A stretch of 64,000 nucleotides of DNA from VMSU01 sp031400755 (GCA_031400755.1 JANNQL010000246.1:1-64000); one strand, 5' to 3'. Positions 43,638-53,279 are shown, counted from the first letter of the stretch. Notes: generated from the sequence alone by a model not told the origin. A program made the numbers and translations.

Positions 43638-44684
43638 TCAGGTCTGCGAGGCCAATTGACCGCAGGCGGCCGAGATGTCGGCGCCACGGCTGTTGCGGAC
43701 CAGGGTGGTGAAGCCGGCCTGACGGAGAATATGCGAAAAAGTTCTAATCGTTTGTTGATCAGGGCAACGGTAGGGCAGTGTGTCTGACTCATTGAACGGC
43801 ATAAGGTTGATCCGGCAGGGAATGCCGCGCAGTCGCATCGCTAAAAGTCGGGCGGCGGCGGCAGAATCATTGAGGCCCTGGAAGAGGACATATTCGATCA
43901 GAATGACCTTGCCGGGGGGCAGAGGATAGTCGCGGCAGGCCTTCAGCAGCGTATCGATGGGGTAGGTGCGGTTTACCGGCATCAAAAGGTTTCGGGTTTC
44001 GTCATCAGCGGCGTGCAGGGAAATGGCCAGATTGACCTGGACTGCTAGGCCAAGGTCCTTAATCCTCGGCACGATCCCGCAGGTCGAAACGGTGATCCGC
44101 CGTTCGGTGAATTCAAGCCCCTTCACGTCCATCAGGATGTCTAGCGAGGTCAACAGATGATCAAAATTGGCCAGCGGCTCGCCCATCCCCATGAAGACCA
44201 GATTGTTGATCAACTCTCTGGGCGTCGCGCGGCGCACCCCGGCCTGCACCAGGTACTGCATGGCGGCGACGACCTGACCAACGATCTCGGCGGGCTGCAG
44301 GTTGCGGACAAGCCCCATACGGCCAGTAAGGCAGAATTGACAGCCCATGGCGCAGCCGGCCTGGGATGAGACGCAGAGGGTATGGCGGCGGGGGCCTGGG
44401 ATCAAGACGCTCTCGATGCGGGCGTCATCATGCAGTTGGAACCCGAACTTTACCGTCCCGTCTTGGGAGGTTTCAATCTGATAGGAGTTGAGCTGGCTGA
44501 TGAAGGCGTTGGCCAGCAGGACCTCACGGATCTGCCGTTTGACGATGGTTAGGTCGGCAAGATCAGTATTTTCTGGTCGAAACAGCCAGGCGAAGACATG
44601 GCCGGCCCGCTCCGGCGGCAGGCCGAGTCCGGCAAAAAAATCGGCCATCTGTTTGACGGTAAAGTTCCTGAGGTCAGTCTTCAT
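43638..44684 (-). CDS. rlmN: Dual-specificity 23S rRNA/tRNA methyltransferase RlmN
   Basis: Radical-SAM enzyme methylating A2503 of 23S rRNA and A37 of tRNA. From the ATG at 44684 (MKTDLRNFTVKQMADFF) it is 348 residues, the usual length. The radical-SAM Cys triad is CAMGCQFCLTG, then LVFMGMGEPLANFD, ISLHAADDETR, and the methyl-carrier Cys region RGADISAACGQLA near the C-terminus. Upstream in-frame codons to 45041 read through repeat DNA and were excluded. It is divergent from purL. Confidence 0.95.
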   Translation of the reverse strand: MKTDLRNFTVKQMADFFAGLGLPPERAGHVFAWLFRPENTDLADLTIVKRQIREVLLANAFISQLNSYQIETSQDGTVKFGFQLHDDARIESVLIPGPRRHTLCVSSQAGCAMGCQFCLTGRMGLVRNLQPAEIVGQVVAAMQYLVQAGVRRATPRELINNLVFMGMGEPLANFDHLLTSLDILMDVKGLEFTERRITVSTCGIVPRIKDLGLAVQVNLAISLHAADDETRNLLMPVNRTYPIDTLLKACRDYPLPPGKVILIEYVLFQGLNDSAAAARLLAMRLRGIPCRINLMPFNESDTLPYRCPDQQTIRTFSHILRQAGFTTLVRNSRGADISAACGQLASQT

Positions 44685-44790
44685 GGATTGCGAATGTACA
44701 TGGGAATGGCTGGTCTCACAAGTCCTGTTCGAGACAAATTTTCTTTGCCTAATTGACCAAAGGGTTGTAAAAATGGCCCTTTGCCGTTTC

Positions 44791-44834
44791 AGCCAATGGC
44801 CATTGGCTACCGAATCAGTATGCCAATGGCCATT
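44791..44834. promoter_or_regulatory. 18-bp perfect palindrome with a partial second copy
   Basis: AGCCAATGGCCATTGGCT at 44791-44808 is a perfect palindrome. GCCAATGGCCATT is repeated at 44822-44834, 30 bases (about three helical turns) along. It lies between rlmN and purL and looks like an operator for a dimeric regulator, but no regulator is identified. Confidence 0.4.
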
Positions 44835-44850
44835 TTTTTCATAACCCGTA

Positions 44851-45012
44851 AGGGCCTGGGCAAGAAATAAGCGTCCAAAGATTGCGCCGGATTCCGGTTC
44901 GACTTCAAGGCGTAGCAAGGGGCGCATAGCAGCGCTATGTAACCCTTGCTGCAACGCAGAAGCCGGGCCGAAAGACAAGCAAGACTGGATGATTATTTCT
45001 TGACGAGGCCCT
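44851..45012. repeat. MITE-like element upstream of purL
   Basis: Left end AGGGCCTGGGCAAGAAATAA and right end, inverted, AGGGCCTCGTCAAGAAATAA match over 22 bases with three differences. The interior contains AAGGCGTAGCAAGGGG, a GCATAGCAGCGCTATG palindrome and CCCTTGCTGCAACGCAG, which can fold into a long hairpin. It ends about 10 bases before the purL ribosome site. Confidence 0.7.
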
Positions 45013-45033
45013 AGCAAGCCATCAGGTGAGATC

Positions 45034-48000
45034 ATGCCCAAAACTGTCCTGCAACTGTATCGTCAATTTAACGAGCAGATGGAGTTTTGTTTCAATATCG
45101 AGAGTTCTGAGCCTTTGACAACAGACGAACAGGGCCAGATTTGTCTGCTCTTGGCTGACGGCTTTATCAAGGAGACAGTCAGCCCCACCCCCCACTTTGT
45201 CGGCCCACGGGTGATCGAGGTCGGTCCCCGCTTGAATTTTGCCACCGCCTGGTCCTCGAATATGGTCTCTATCTGTCAGGCCACCGGGCTCACGACCATT
45301 CAGCGAGTGGAACGCTCCCGGCGCTATCTGGTAGTGGAGGGACAAGACATTAATGATTTTATCCAAACCCATCACGATCGGATGACCGAGTGTCCCTATC
45401 CTGCCCCTCTGACCAGCTTTGAGACCGGCATTGTCCCGGAACAGGTCTATGAGGTGCCGATGAAAGAACAGGGGCCGGATGCCCTGCTGGCCATCCCCGG
45501 CATCTCCATGGACGAGTGGGACCGCAATTTTTATTACGACTATTTTGTGGGCAAGCATCAGCGTAATCCCACCATTGTCGAGATCATGGACCTAAATAAC
45601 GCCAACAGCGAGCACTCCCGGCACGGTTTTTTCCGGGGCAAGCAGATTATTGATGGCGAGACTCAGCCGGAAAACTTGATGGAGGTGGTCAAATCGACCC
45701 TGGAGGCCAACCCGGGAAACAGCGTCATCGCCTTTAAGGACAACTCCAGCGCCATTATTGGCAGCAAGGTTTGGGCCATGGTGCCGACCTTTCCTGGTCA
45801 GCCCTCGGCCCTTACCATTAAAGAGGCGACATATCATATCCTGCTCACCGCTGAGACCCATAATTTCCCCACCGGCGTCGCCCCCTTTCCCGGGGCGGAG
45901 ACCGGCACCGGCGGTCGGATTCGTGACGTGCAGGGCACTGGCCGTGGTGGTTTTATCGGGGCCGGTACTGCCGCCTATTGCGTGGCCAACCTCCACATCC
46001 CCGGCTACGACCTGCCCTGGGAAGAGCGCTATCCATGTCCCGGCAATCTGGCCAGCGCTCTTGAGATCGAGATTGAGGCCAGTAACGGCGCCTCGGATTA
46101 TGGCAATAAATTCGGTGAGCCCCTGATTCAGGGCTTCACTCGCTCTTTTGATCTGCGCTTGAATGATGGCGAGCGCTGGGGCTTTTTGAAGCCGATCATG
46201 TTTACTGCCGGCATCGGCCAGATCGATGATCGCCACATCGAAAAAAATGAGGCAAAGTCAGGCATGCACATCATCCAGGTCGGCGGCCCGGCCTATCGGG
46301 TGGGCTTTGGCGGTGGTGCTGCCTCCAGCATGTTGCAGGGCGATAACGTGGCTGATCTCGACTTCAACGCCGTGCAGCGCGGCGATGCCGAGATGGAACA
46401 AAAGATGAATAGGGTGATCCGGGCCTGTAACGAGATGGGCGATCAGACCCTGGTCGAGGTCATCCACGACCAGGGGGCTGGCGGTCCGGGCAATGTCTTA
46501 AAGGAGTTGGTAGAGAAATCAGGCGGTCGGATCGGCATTAGAAAGATCAAGGCCGGCGACCCTACCATGTCGGTCCTTGAGATCTATGTGGCCGAATACC
46601 AGGAGCGCAATGGTTTTTTGATCAGCCCGCATAATTTAGAAAAATTTCAGTCCATCTGCGAGCGCGAGAAGGTCAACTGCGAGGTCTTGGGGCAGGTGAC
46701 CGGCGATCTGCGTTTTGTGGTCGAGGACGAGGCCGATGGTTCGACCCCGGTAGATCTGGAGCTGAACGAGGTCTTGGGCAATATCCCCACCAAGACCTTT
46801 ACTGATGAACGGCGTCAAGACACTCTGCCGCCAGTCGTCCTGCCTGTCGATTTGACGGTCATGGGGGCCTTGACCAATGTCTTGCGCCTCCTTTCCGTAG
46901 GCTCCAAACGTTTTTTGACCAACAAGGTTGATCGTTCAGTGACCGGCTTGATTGCCCAGCAGCCCTGTTGCGGCCCCTTGCAGGCCACGGTCAGTGACGT
47001 AGCGGTGGTGGCCCAGACTCATTTTGGGCTGACTGGCGGGGCCTGCGCCATCGGTGAGCAGCCCATCAAGATGATCGCCGACCCCAGGGCCGGGGCCCGT
47101 ATGGCAGTGGGCGAGGCGGTGACCAATCTGCTCTGGGCCAGGATTGAGGGCCTGAACCGGGTCAAGTGTTCGGCCAACTGGATGTGGGCACCGAAACTTG
47201 CCGGCGAAGGAGCGGCCCTCTATGATGCGGCCTGCGCCATGCGGGAGACGATGATCAAACTGGGGGTAGCGGTGGATGGCGGCAAGGACAGCCTGTCCAT
47301 GGCGACCCGGGTCGGAGACGAGACGGTCAAGTCGCCTCGTGAGTTAGTGGTCTCGGTGTATGCCGCCATGAGTGATATCACTAAGAAGGCGACCCCTGAT
47401 TTGAAGCGACCTGGACACTCTGTCCTCTTTTATATTGATTTAGGGGGCGGGCGCAGTCGCTTGGGCGGCTCGGCCCTGGCCCAGACCTTAAAGCAGATCG
47501 GCGCCGAACCGGCCGATCTTGACGATCCGGCCTTGCTGGGCCGGGCCTTTACCGCTGTCCAGACCTTGCTCGGTCAAGACCTGGTCCTGGCGGGCCATGA
47601 TCGCAGCGATGGCGGCCTGATTACGACGCTTCTGGAGATGGCCTTTGCCGGCAATTGCGGGCTGGAGGTTGATCTGCACGGTCAGAGACAGGCCTTGCCG
47701 CATCTCTTCAGCGAGGAATTGGGGTTGGTTTTCGAAGTCGATAACGCTAAACAGGCATTCATCTCCAAGACCCTTGAAGAGGCCGGCGTCCCGGCCACGG
47801 TCATCGCTAACACCACGAAAGATAAGGTCATTCGGGTGCGCTACAATCAAGAGGTGGTGCTTGATGAAGACATGCGGGTCCTGCGGGGCCTGTGGGAAGA
47901 GACCAGCTTCCGGCTCGAAAGTCGTCAGATGGACCCGGCCTGCGCCGTGGCCGAGAAAGAGAATATCTATGACCGGCAGGGGCCGCGCTACACCGTGCCT

Positions 48001-48840
48001 TTTACGCCCCGCCCAACCTCCGCAGCCATCCTGGCCAAGCCCAATAAGCCGAAGGTCGCCATTTTGCGGGACGAGGGCAGCAACTCGGACCGCGAGATGA
48101 GCGCCGCTTTTTATGCCGCAGGTTTTGAACCATGGGACATCACCATGACTGACCTCCTTGCTGGCAAAATCACACTCGATGCCTTCCGGGGTCTGGCGGC
48201 GGTAGGGGGCTTCTCCTATGCCGATGTCCCGGAAAGCGCCAAGGGCTGGGCCGCCACCATCAAATTCAATCAGAAGCTGGCCGATATGTTCCTGGCATTT
48301 TATGATCGACCAGATACTTTTTCGCTGGGGATTTGTAACGGCTGCCAGTTATTCGCCCTCCTCGGCTGGGTGCCGTGGCCGGGGATCGAAGCGGCCCAGC
48401 AACCGCGTTTCATCCGCAATACCTCGGGCCGCTTTGAGTCTCGTTGGTCAACCGTAAAAGTCCTGCCCAGCCCGGCGATTATGCTCAAAGGCATGGAGGG
48501 CCTGGTCTTCGGTATTCATGTCGCCCATGGCGAAGGCTTGCTGGATTTCCCGAACAAGGCAATCCAGCGCCAGGTGCTGGAGCAAGGCCTGGCCACGCTC
48601 TGTTTCGTCGATGACCATGGCCAACCGACCATGGCCTATCCCTTCAACCCCAATGGTTCGCCGGACGCCCTGACCGGGCTCTGCACCCCGGATGGCCGCC
48701 ATCTGGCCATGATGCCTCACCCGGAACGGACCTTTTTGAAATGGCAGGCCCATTGGCTGCCGGAAGGGATGAAAAGAGAGCTGGCCGCCTCGCCCTGGCT
48801 GACGATGTTTCAGAACGCCTATGCTTGGTGTGTCGGCTGA
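45034..48840 (+). CDS. purL: Phosphoribosylformylglycinamidine synthase, single-chain
   Basis: Glutamine- and ATP-dependent fourth step of purine synthesis. The 1268-residue protein is the large form with an attached glutaminase. Visible are DLNNANSEHSRHGFF, LTAETHNFPTGVAPFPGAET, GTGGRIRD, IHDQGAGGPGNVLKEL, the second-half AGHDRSDGGL, and the glutaminase domain AILRDEGSNSDREM, LGICNGCQLFALLG (nucleophile Cys) and MPHPERTF. AGGTGAG precedes the ATG. A MITE-like element lies immediately upstream. Confidence 0.97.
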   Translation: MPKTVLQLYRQFNEQMEFCFNIESSEPLTTDEQGQICLLLADGFIKETVSPTPHFVGPRVIEVGPRLNFATAWSSNMVSICQATGLTTIQRVERSRRYLVVEGQDINDFIQTHHDRMTECPYPAPLTSFETGIVPEQVYEVPMKEQGPDALLAIPGISMDEWDRNFYYDYFVGKHQRNPTIVEIMDLNNANSEHSRHGFFRGKQIIDGETQPENLMEVVKSTLEANPGNSVIAFKDNSSAIIGSKVWAMVPTFPGQPSALTIKEATYHILLTAETHNFPTGVAPFPGAETGTGGRIRDVQGTGRGGFIGAGTAAYCVANLHIPGYDLPWEERYPCPGNLASALEIEIEASNGASDYGNKFGEPLIQGFTRSFDLRLNDGERWGFLKPIMFTAGIGQIDDRHIEKNEAKSGMHIIQVGGPAYRVGFGGGAASSMLQGDNVADLDFNAVQRGDAEMEQKMNRVIRACNEMGDQTLVEVIHDQGAGGPGNVLKELVEKSGGRIGIRKIKAGDPTMSVLEIYVAEYQERNGFLISPHNLEKFQSICEREKVNCEVLGQVTGDLRFVVEDEADGSTPVDLELNEVLGNIPTKTFTDERRQDTLPPVVLPVDLTVMGALTNVLRLLSVGSKRFLTNKVDRSVTGLIAQQPCCGPLQATVSDVAVVAQTHFGLTGGACAIGEQPIKMIADPRAGARMAVGEAVTNLLWARIEGLNRVKCSANWMWAPKLAGEGAALYDAACAMRETMIKLGVAVDGGKDSLSMATRVGDETVKSPRELVVSVYAAMSDITKKATPDLKRPGHSVLFYIDLGGGRSRLGGSALAQTLKQIGAEPADLDDPALLGRAFTAVQTLLGQDLVLAGHDRSDGGLITTLLEMAFAGNCGLEVDLHGQRQALPHLFSEELGLVFEVDNAKQAFISKTLEEAGVPATVIANTTKDKVIRVRYNQEVVLDEDMRVLRGLWEETSFRLESRQMDPACAVAEKENIYDRQGPRYTVPFTPRPTSAAILAKPNKPKVAILRDEGSNSDREMSAAFYAAGFEPWDITMTDLLAGKITLDAFRGLAAVGGFSYADVPESAKGWAATIKFNQKLADMFLAFYDRPDTFSLGICNGCQLFALLGWVPWPGIEAAQQPRFIRNTSGRFESRWSTVKVLPSPAIMLKGMEGLVFGIHVAHGEGLLDFPNKAIQRQVLEQGLATLCFVDDHGQPTMAYPFNPNGSPDALTGLCTPDGRHLAMMPHPERTFLKWQAHWLPEGMKRELAASPWLTMFQNAYAWCVG

Positions 48841-48848
48841 CAGAATAA

Positions 48849-48893
48849 GGTAACCTTGAAAAATCGGCAGGAAGGCGATTTTTTAAGGTTACC
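48849..48893. terminator. Long hairpin after purL
   Basis: GGTAACCTTGAAAAATCG (48849-48866) pairs with CGATTTTTTAAGGTTACC (48876-48893) with one bulge and a 9-base loop. No T-run follows the stem, so it may work as a 3'-stabilising hairpin or with internal U pairing; it also faces the end of the convergent kinase gene. Confidence 0.55.
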
Positions 48894-48915
48894 ATAAGAT
48901 ATGAAAAGAAGCCGT

Positions 48916-50343
48916 TCAGGCAATTGGTTGGTCAAAGCCCCATTTTGCATCAAGCACCTGCCGGATGACTCCGCAGAGTTTAGTCCCACCTACCGGCTTC
49001 GTCAAATAGGCTCTGATCCCTGCGCTGACGGCGCATTCTCTGGAGACTTGGTCGTTGTAGCCGGTGTAAAGGATCACCGGCAGCTCCGGCCTTAGTGTCA
49101 GGCACTGGCGGGTCAGTTCCATTCCGGACATCTTGGGCATGGTCATGTCGGTCAGTACTAGATCAAAGGCGTTGGGGTTTTCTTGAAAGAGGGTTAATGC
49201 CTCCAATCCATTCGTGGCAATGGTCACCCTATAGCCTGCCATCGCCAGCATTTCCTTAGAAAATTGCAGAATCAGCTCCTCGTCATCGGCCAACAGGATA
49301 TGTTCCGTGCCCGAGGCCAAGGCGCCTTCCTCTGTTGTTTCCTCTTGCAGGACCTCTTCTTTGACCTGTGGTAGCCAGATGCTAAAAGTGGCGCCGCCTC
49401 CTACCTCACTTTCCAGATCAATAGCCCCATGATGGCCCTGGACGATGCCATGGGTCAGGGCTAGGCCGAGGCCGGTACCCACCCCCTTATCCTTGGTGGT
49501 GAAGTAAGGCTCGAATATCCTCTCTCTGATCTCAGGGGCGATGCCATGACCGTTATCGCTAACCTTAAGCCGATAGAATAGACCGGATTTTAATCTGTGC
49601 CGAGCTGCCTCTTCGTCATGAAGTTCGGTTGGTTCAAGGCTGATGGTCAATAGGCCGCCGTTGACCGCCATGGCCTGATAGGCGTTGGTGCAGAGGTTCA
49701 TGATAATCTGGTGCATTTGACTGGGCACAGCCATGACCCGGCAGTTGTCGGCAATCGTCAGGTGAAACTCAATGCTGCTGGGGATGGAGGCCCGCAAAAG
49801 TTTCATGGCCTCGCGACAGATACTGGAAAGATCAACAGTTTTTTTCTCTTCATCGCTGTGGCGGCTGAAGGTAAGGATCTGCTGGACCAGTTCCTTGGCC
49901 CGGTGGCTTGCCTGCAAGACCTTGTCTATTTTTCGCCTGGTTTCAGGTAACTCGCCCAGCTCTTTTCTGGCCATTTCCGAATAGCCGATTATGCCGGTCA
50001 GGATATTATTAAAATCATGCGCAATGCCGCCGGACATTGTGCCAATGGCCTCTATTTTCTGAGAGTGGCGCAAGCGTTCTTCCAGCAGGAGTCTTTCTGC
50101 CTCGTTCTGTAGACGCTCAAGCTCTGAAGCGGCCCGATCTGCGGCCAGTTCGATGATCAGGTTGAATCGATCCGGAGGGTTAAAAGGACGTCGTGACATA
50201 AATGCCAAGATACCGATGACTTTCTGGTCTTTGTCTTTCAGGGGTAGGCCAAGATAGCTCTCAGCCTCCAGCACAGCCAGATGGCGGGGAGTGGAATAAA
50301 AATCACTGAGACGCCCAGTGATCAGGGTGACCCCTTTTTGCAA
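48916..50343 (-). CDS. GAF-histidine kinase-receiver hybrid protein, 5' part lost
   Basis: The open frame encodes a C-terminal GAF segment (ESYLGLPLKDKDQKVIGILAF), HisKA with phospho-His in GTMSGGIAHDFNNILTGIIGY, HATPase with N-box NLCTNAYQAM, DNGHGIAPEIRERIFEPYFTT and GTGLGLALTHGIVQGHHG, and a C-terminal receiver (LLADDEELI, LVLTDMTMPKMSG, AYLTKPV). The frame continues upstream of 50343 without a good start to DRSPYHSSANISYDLAGTPC, the beginning of a GAF pattern. The first visible codon is therefore not a credible start. The gene appears to have been fused by a deletion to the receiver fragment just upstream in another frame, so its expression is doubtful. Confidence 0.75.
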   Translation of the reverse strand: MQKGVTLITGRLSDFYSTPRHLAVLEAESYLGLPLKDKDQKVIGILAFMSRRPFNPPDRFNLIIELAADRAASELERLQNEAERLLLEERLRHSQKIEAIGTMSGGIAHDFNNILTGIIGYSEMARKELGELPETRRKIDKVLQASHRAKELVQQILTFSRHSDEEKKTVDLSSICREAMKLLRASIPSSIEFHLTIADNCRVMAVPSQMHQIIMNLCTNAYQAMAVNGGLLTISLEPTELHDEEAARHRLKSGLFYRLKVSDNGHGIAPEIRERIFEPYFTTKDKGVGTGLGLALTHGIVQGHHGAIDLESEVGGGATFSIWLPQVKEEVLQEETTEEGALASGTEHILLADDEELILQFSKEMLAMAGYRVTIATNGLEALTLFQENPNAFDLVLTDMTMPKMSGMELTRQCLTLRPELPVILYTGYNDQVSRECAVSAGIRAYLTKPVGGTKLCGVIRQVLDAKWGFDQPIA

Positions 50344-50630
50344 GGCCTCGGCGCAGGGGGTGCCAGCCAGATCGTAGCTGATATTGGCGGAGGAATGGTA
50401 AGGGCTGCGATCCCATCAAAATAGGGCATGGCGTAGTCGGAGAGGACGATGTCCCAAGGTTGTTCATTCAGGGCCTTCTCCAGTTCCAGGGCAGTGTCTA
50501 TGCGGCGGGCCTCAACCTGATAGCCAAATTTTTGTAAAATACGTTGAATGAGGATGGCATCATCGACGTTGTCCTCAATCTGCAATAAGTTAAGTTTGTC
50601 CATTGTCATTTTTTGAGGTAGGTCAACCAT
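50322..50630 (-). pseudogene. Receiver-domain fragment, 5' piece of the broken hybrid kinase
   Basis: Starts as a good receiver (LNLLQIEDNVDDAILIQRIL, phospho-acceptor Asp in IVLSDYAMPYFDGIAAL). It then breaks at about 50400: after DGIAALT the frame gives unrelated residues and stops at 50322, while the GAF frame runs in the next register. Missing are the second half of the receiver (strands 4-5 with Thr and Lys), any linker or PAS, and the start of GAF. It starts four bases after the upstream kinase stop, so it was part of the same operon. The remaining piece should not fold as a full receiver. Confidence 0.75.
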
Positions 50631-50633
50631 GCC

Positions 50634-53279
50634 TTATTCAATTGCATCCTGATTACCCAAAGTAAAATAAAAAGTCGCGCCGACTCCCACTTGGCTTTCG
50701 GCCCAGACCTTGCCGCCATGGCGGTGCAGAATGCGTTGCACAGTTGCCAGGCCGATGCCGTTGCCGGCAAATTCTTTGGCTGAATGCAGACGTTGAAAGG
50801 CCTTGAAGAGCTTGTCGCTATAGCGCATATCAAAACCTGCGCCATTGTCCTTGACAAAGAAGGTGGCCTCACTGCCCTCATGGCGCAGCGCCCCGAACTC
50901 AATTCTGGCCTTGGCGGTATTGGCGCTATATTTCCAAGCGTTGCCGAGGAGGTTGGTCAGCACTATCCGCAGCATGGCCGGATCTGCCGTTGCTGTAAGA
51001 TCAGCAGCGACGCAGTACTCTACCACACGTTGGGGAGCTTCCGCCCGTATTTCTTCTATAATTTCATCCGCAATTTTTGATAGATCAATGGGCTGCCAGT
51101 CGAGTTCGGTACGGGTCAGACGGGAGAGGCGCAAGATTCCATCAATTAGTGCTGACATCCGTTCGCATCCTGACCTGATCCGGGCAAGATAACCTCGGGC
51201 TTCGGGAGCAAGTCGGGGTCCAAAATCTTCATCCAAGGCCAGGCTGAAACCATCAATGGCCCGCAGAGGGGCGCGGAGGTCATGGGAGACTGTATAGGCA
51301 AAGGAATCAAGTTCCTGATTGGTGGCAGTCAATTGGGCTGTACGCGACTCGATCTGTCGTTCCAAGTTCTGATTCAGGTCTCTGAGGCTATCTTCTGCCT
51401 GACGCCGGCGGATGATGGAACCGATTATGGTGGTGGCGCTGACTAATACTGTTTCATCCTGACCATCCCACTGACTGCCGGGATTGAGATAGAGGCCCAC
51501 TACCCCGATGATTTCTCCGGCCACCGTATGGACCGGCAGGCAATAATGGCAGTGGGCGGCCATGCCATGGTAACTCATCTCGTGGCGATTATCGTCCGAA
51601 CTGGCGAAGATTACTTTGCCTGTCTGGGCGGCACGTCCACAGAGGCAGGTACCTAAGGGCAGGACACGGCATGATTTTTGGACATAGCTGTCTATGCCCC
51701 GGTGGGCAGTCATGACCAGCGAATTACTGGACTTGTCGATCATAAAAAAAACGGCCTTGGGCTGGGTGTTGATCCAGGAGCAACCTGCCATCAATCCGAG
51801 GAAACGGCCCATGATCGTTGGTAAATCGACATCAAGCAGGGCAAGCTCCAGGATCTGGTTCAAAAAGAAATTGGCCCGGGACGCTCTGGCCAACTCTACC
51901 TCAACTTGCAATCGGTCACTGACGTCCTTGCTGATCAAGGTAAAGCCTTGAAACTGTCCGGTGCTGTCTGCAAGCGGCCGGCCACTGGTTTCAAGAAACA
52001 CTGTCCTGTCATCACCGGTGTGCACGGGGTGCAGTTTGTGGAGCAGATTAGCAAAGGGTTCCTGCTTGGCCCAAGCCACCTCGAATGCCGGGTTGGCTAG
52101 TTTGCCACCGCCGCTTGTCAGTACCTCCAAGAGTGACCGGCCGATGATGGTATGGACCTCAAGGCCGATAATATTTTTGACCAGCGGGCTTGAATAGGTG
52201 CAGGTGCCATGCTGGTCAATGACCCATATCCAATCCGAAATATTTTCGACCAGGTTTCGGAACCGCTGTTCCGAGTCGGTCAGGGCTGTCAGATTTTGTT
52301 TAAGAGTAGTCGCGACTTCTTTGATGAAGAATACTTGCTCTCCCAGTTCGTCCTGGGGACTGGACGGTGTCTTGTAGTCAAAGCGGCCTGCACGAATTGC
52401 CTGCATTGATTGGTTTAAGCCTTGTATGAAGGTGTTAAGGTAACGTTTACTGAGGAGAAAGGACAGGGCAAGGGCCCCTAGCATAACGCTGACGAGGGCA
52501 AGCACAATCGCCTTGAGTCGAGCATGCACCTGTACTATATCGTTAGAAATTTCTTGAGTCGCCGCCTCGGTCGCCTTGGTGAACGAGGCGGACATCTGGC
52601 CAAGAACCTGCACCAGGTCGTTAATGGCCTCTTTGTTTTGGACATCAAAATCTGACAGCTCCATGGTTCGATTCATGGTCTCGATCATCATGGCATCGGG
52701 AATCAGGGCAACGATTGTCTTGTGCAGTGACTGCATCGGCACCAGGTACTTGTTGTCTTGCTCATAATGGATTTTTGCATACAGTAGGCTAAACGACGCA
52801 AGCTTTGGTTTGACCTGGGACTTTATGTCATCAGACAAATAGGCCAAACGCAGATTGATCATTTCAAGCAATTCATGATGGATCTGTTCATTTTTCAGGC
52901 GATCATTATGGAGTTTGACGAGTTCAAGGTAGGCCTCACGAAAAGATTCGAGCTGGCTTGTCAGCTTGGCGTACATTTGTCCGTGCCGAGAGTCAAGCCG
53001 TGTGCCCTGGATTTCGATGGCCTTGGCCAGGGCCTGGCTTTCAGTGAATTGTTTGGCCAGATCTTCCTTTGACGTATTTTTTTCGGACTCCTGCATCCGG
53101 CTGCGCAGCAATTGTAAATCCTTGACGTGCAGATGAAAGGCTGAAATCAAGGCCATTTTCTGGTTCAGCTTCGCTGTCCGTCTGGTGCCGTCGATAACAA
53201 CAAGCCCGATACTTGTGGCAATGGTGCTCAGGACGACGAAGATGGTGAGTAGCTTGCGGTGGACAGATCCCTTTATCAT
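50634..53279 (-). CDS. Membrane histidine kinase with HAMP, PAS and GAF domains
   Basis: An 881-residue inner-membrane sensor. TM1 is at about 9-28 (LLTIFVVLSTIATSIGLVVI), followed by a roughly 230-residue helical periplasmic region, TM2 near 262-280 (AIVLALVSVMLGALALSFLL), HAMP-like linker, PAS (about 345-465), GAF (about 490-650, with Cys-rich LGTCLCGRA and HCHYCLPVH), a coiled coil, HisKA with phospho-His in AYTVSHDLRAPLRAIDGF, and HATPase (NLLGNAWKYS, DNGAGFDMRYSDKLFKAFQ, GIGLATVQRIL). Its ATG overlaps the upstream kinase stop by four bases. Its partner may be the single receiver at 56270-56710. Confidence 0.92.
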   Translation of the reverse strand: MIKGSVHRKLLTIFVVLSTIATSIGLVVIDGTRRTAKLNQKMALISAFHLHVKDLQLLRSRMQESEKNTSKEDLAKQFTESQALAKAIEIQGTRLDSRHGQMYAKLTSQLESFREAYLELVKLHNDRLKNEQIHHELLEMINLRLAYLSDDIKSQVKPKLASFSLLYAKIHYEQDNKYLVPMQSLHKTIVALIPDAMMIETMNRTMELSDFDVQNKEAINDLVQVLGQMSASFTKATEAATQEISNDIVQVHARLKAIVLALVSVMLGALALSFLLSKRYLNTFIQGLNQSMQAIRAGRFDYKTPSSPQDELGEQVFFIKEVATTLKQNLTALTDSEQRFRNLVENISDWIWVIDQHGTCTYSSPLVKNIIGLEVHTIIGRSLLEVLTSGGGKLANPAFEVAWAKQEPFANLLHKLHPVHTGDDRTVFLETSGRPLADSTGQFQGFTLISKDVSDRLQVEVELARASRANFFLNQILELALLDVDLPTIMGRFLGLMAGCSWINTQPKAVFFMIDKSSNSLVMTAHRGIDSYVQKSCRVLPLGTCLCGRAAQTGKVIFASSDDNRHEMSYHGMAAHCHYCLPVHTVAGEIIGVVGLYLNPGSQWDGQDETVLVSATTIIGSIIRRRQAEDSLRDLNQNLERQIESRTAQLTATNQELDSFAYTVSHDLRAPLRAIDGFSLALDEDFGPRLAPEARGYLARIRSGCERMSALIDGILRLSRLTRTELDWQPIDLSKIADEIIEEIRAEAPQRVVEYCVAADLTATADPAMLRIVLTNLLGNAWKYSANTAKARIEFGALRHEGSEATFFVKDNGAGFDMRYSDKLFKAFQRLHSAKEFAGNGIGLATVQRILHRHGGKVWAESQVGVGATFYFTLGNQDAIE

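Noticed and set aside
44711..44738. Stem GTCTC/GAGAC with GTTCGAGAC resembling a tRNA T-arm
   Set aside because: No acceptor, D or anticodon arm can be formed around it.
44685..45041. N-terminal extension of RlmN up to 45041
   Set aside because: The extra residues are encoded by the repeat element and palindromes and are not part of the RlmN family.
45592..46236. 214-codon minus-strand frame opposite purL
   Set aside because: Shadow of conserved purL codons.
50322..50430. Programmed frameshift between the receiver and the GAF-kinase
   Set aside because: I see no slippery heptamer, and shifting frames would not restore the missing half receiver and GAF start.
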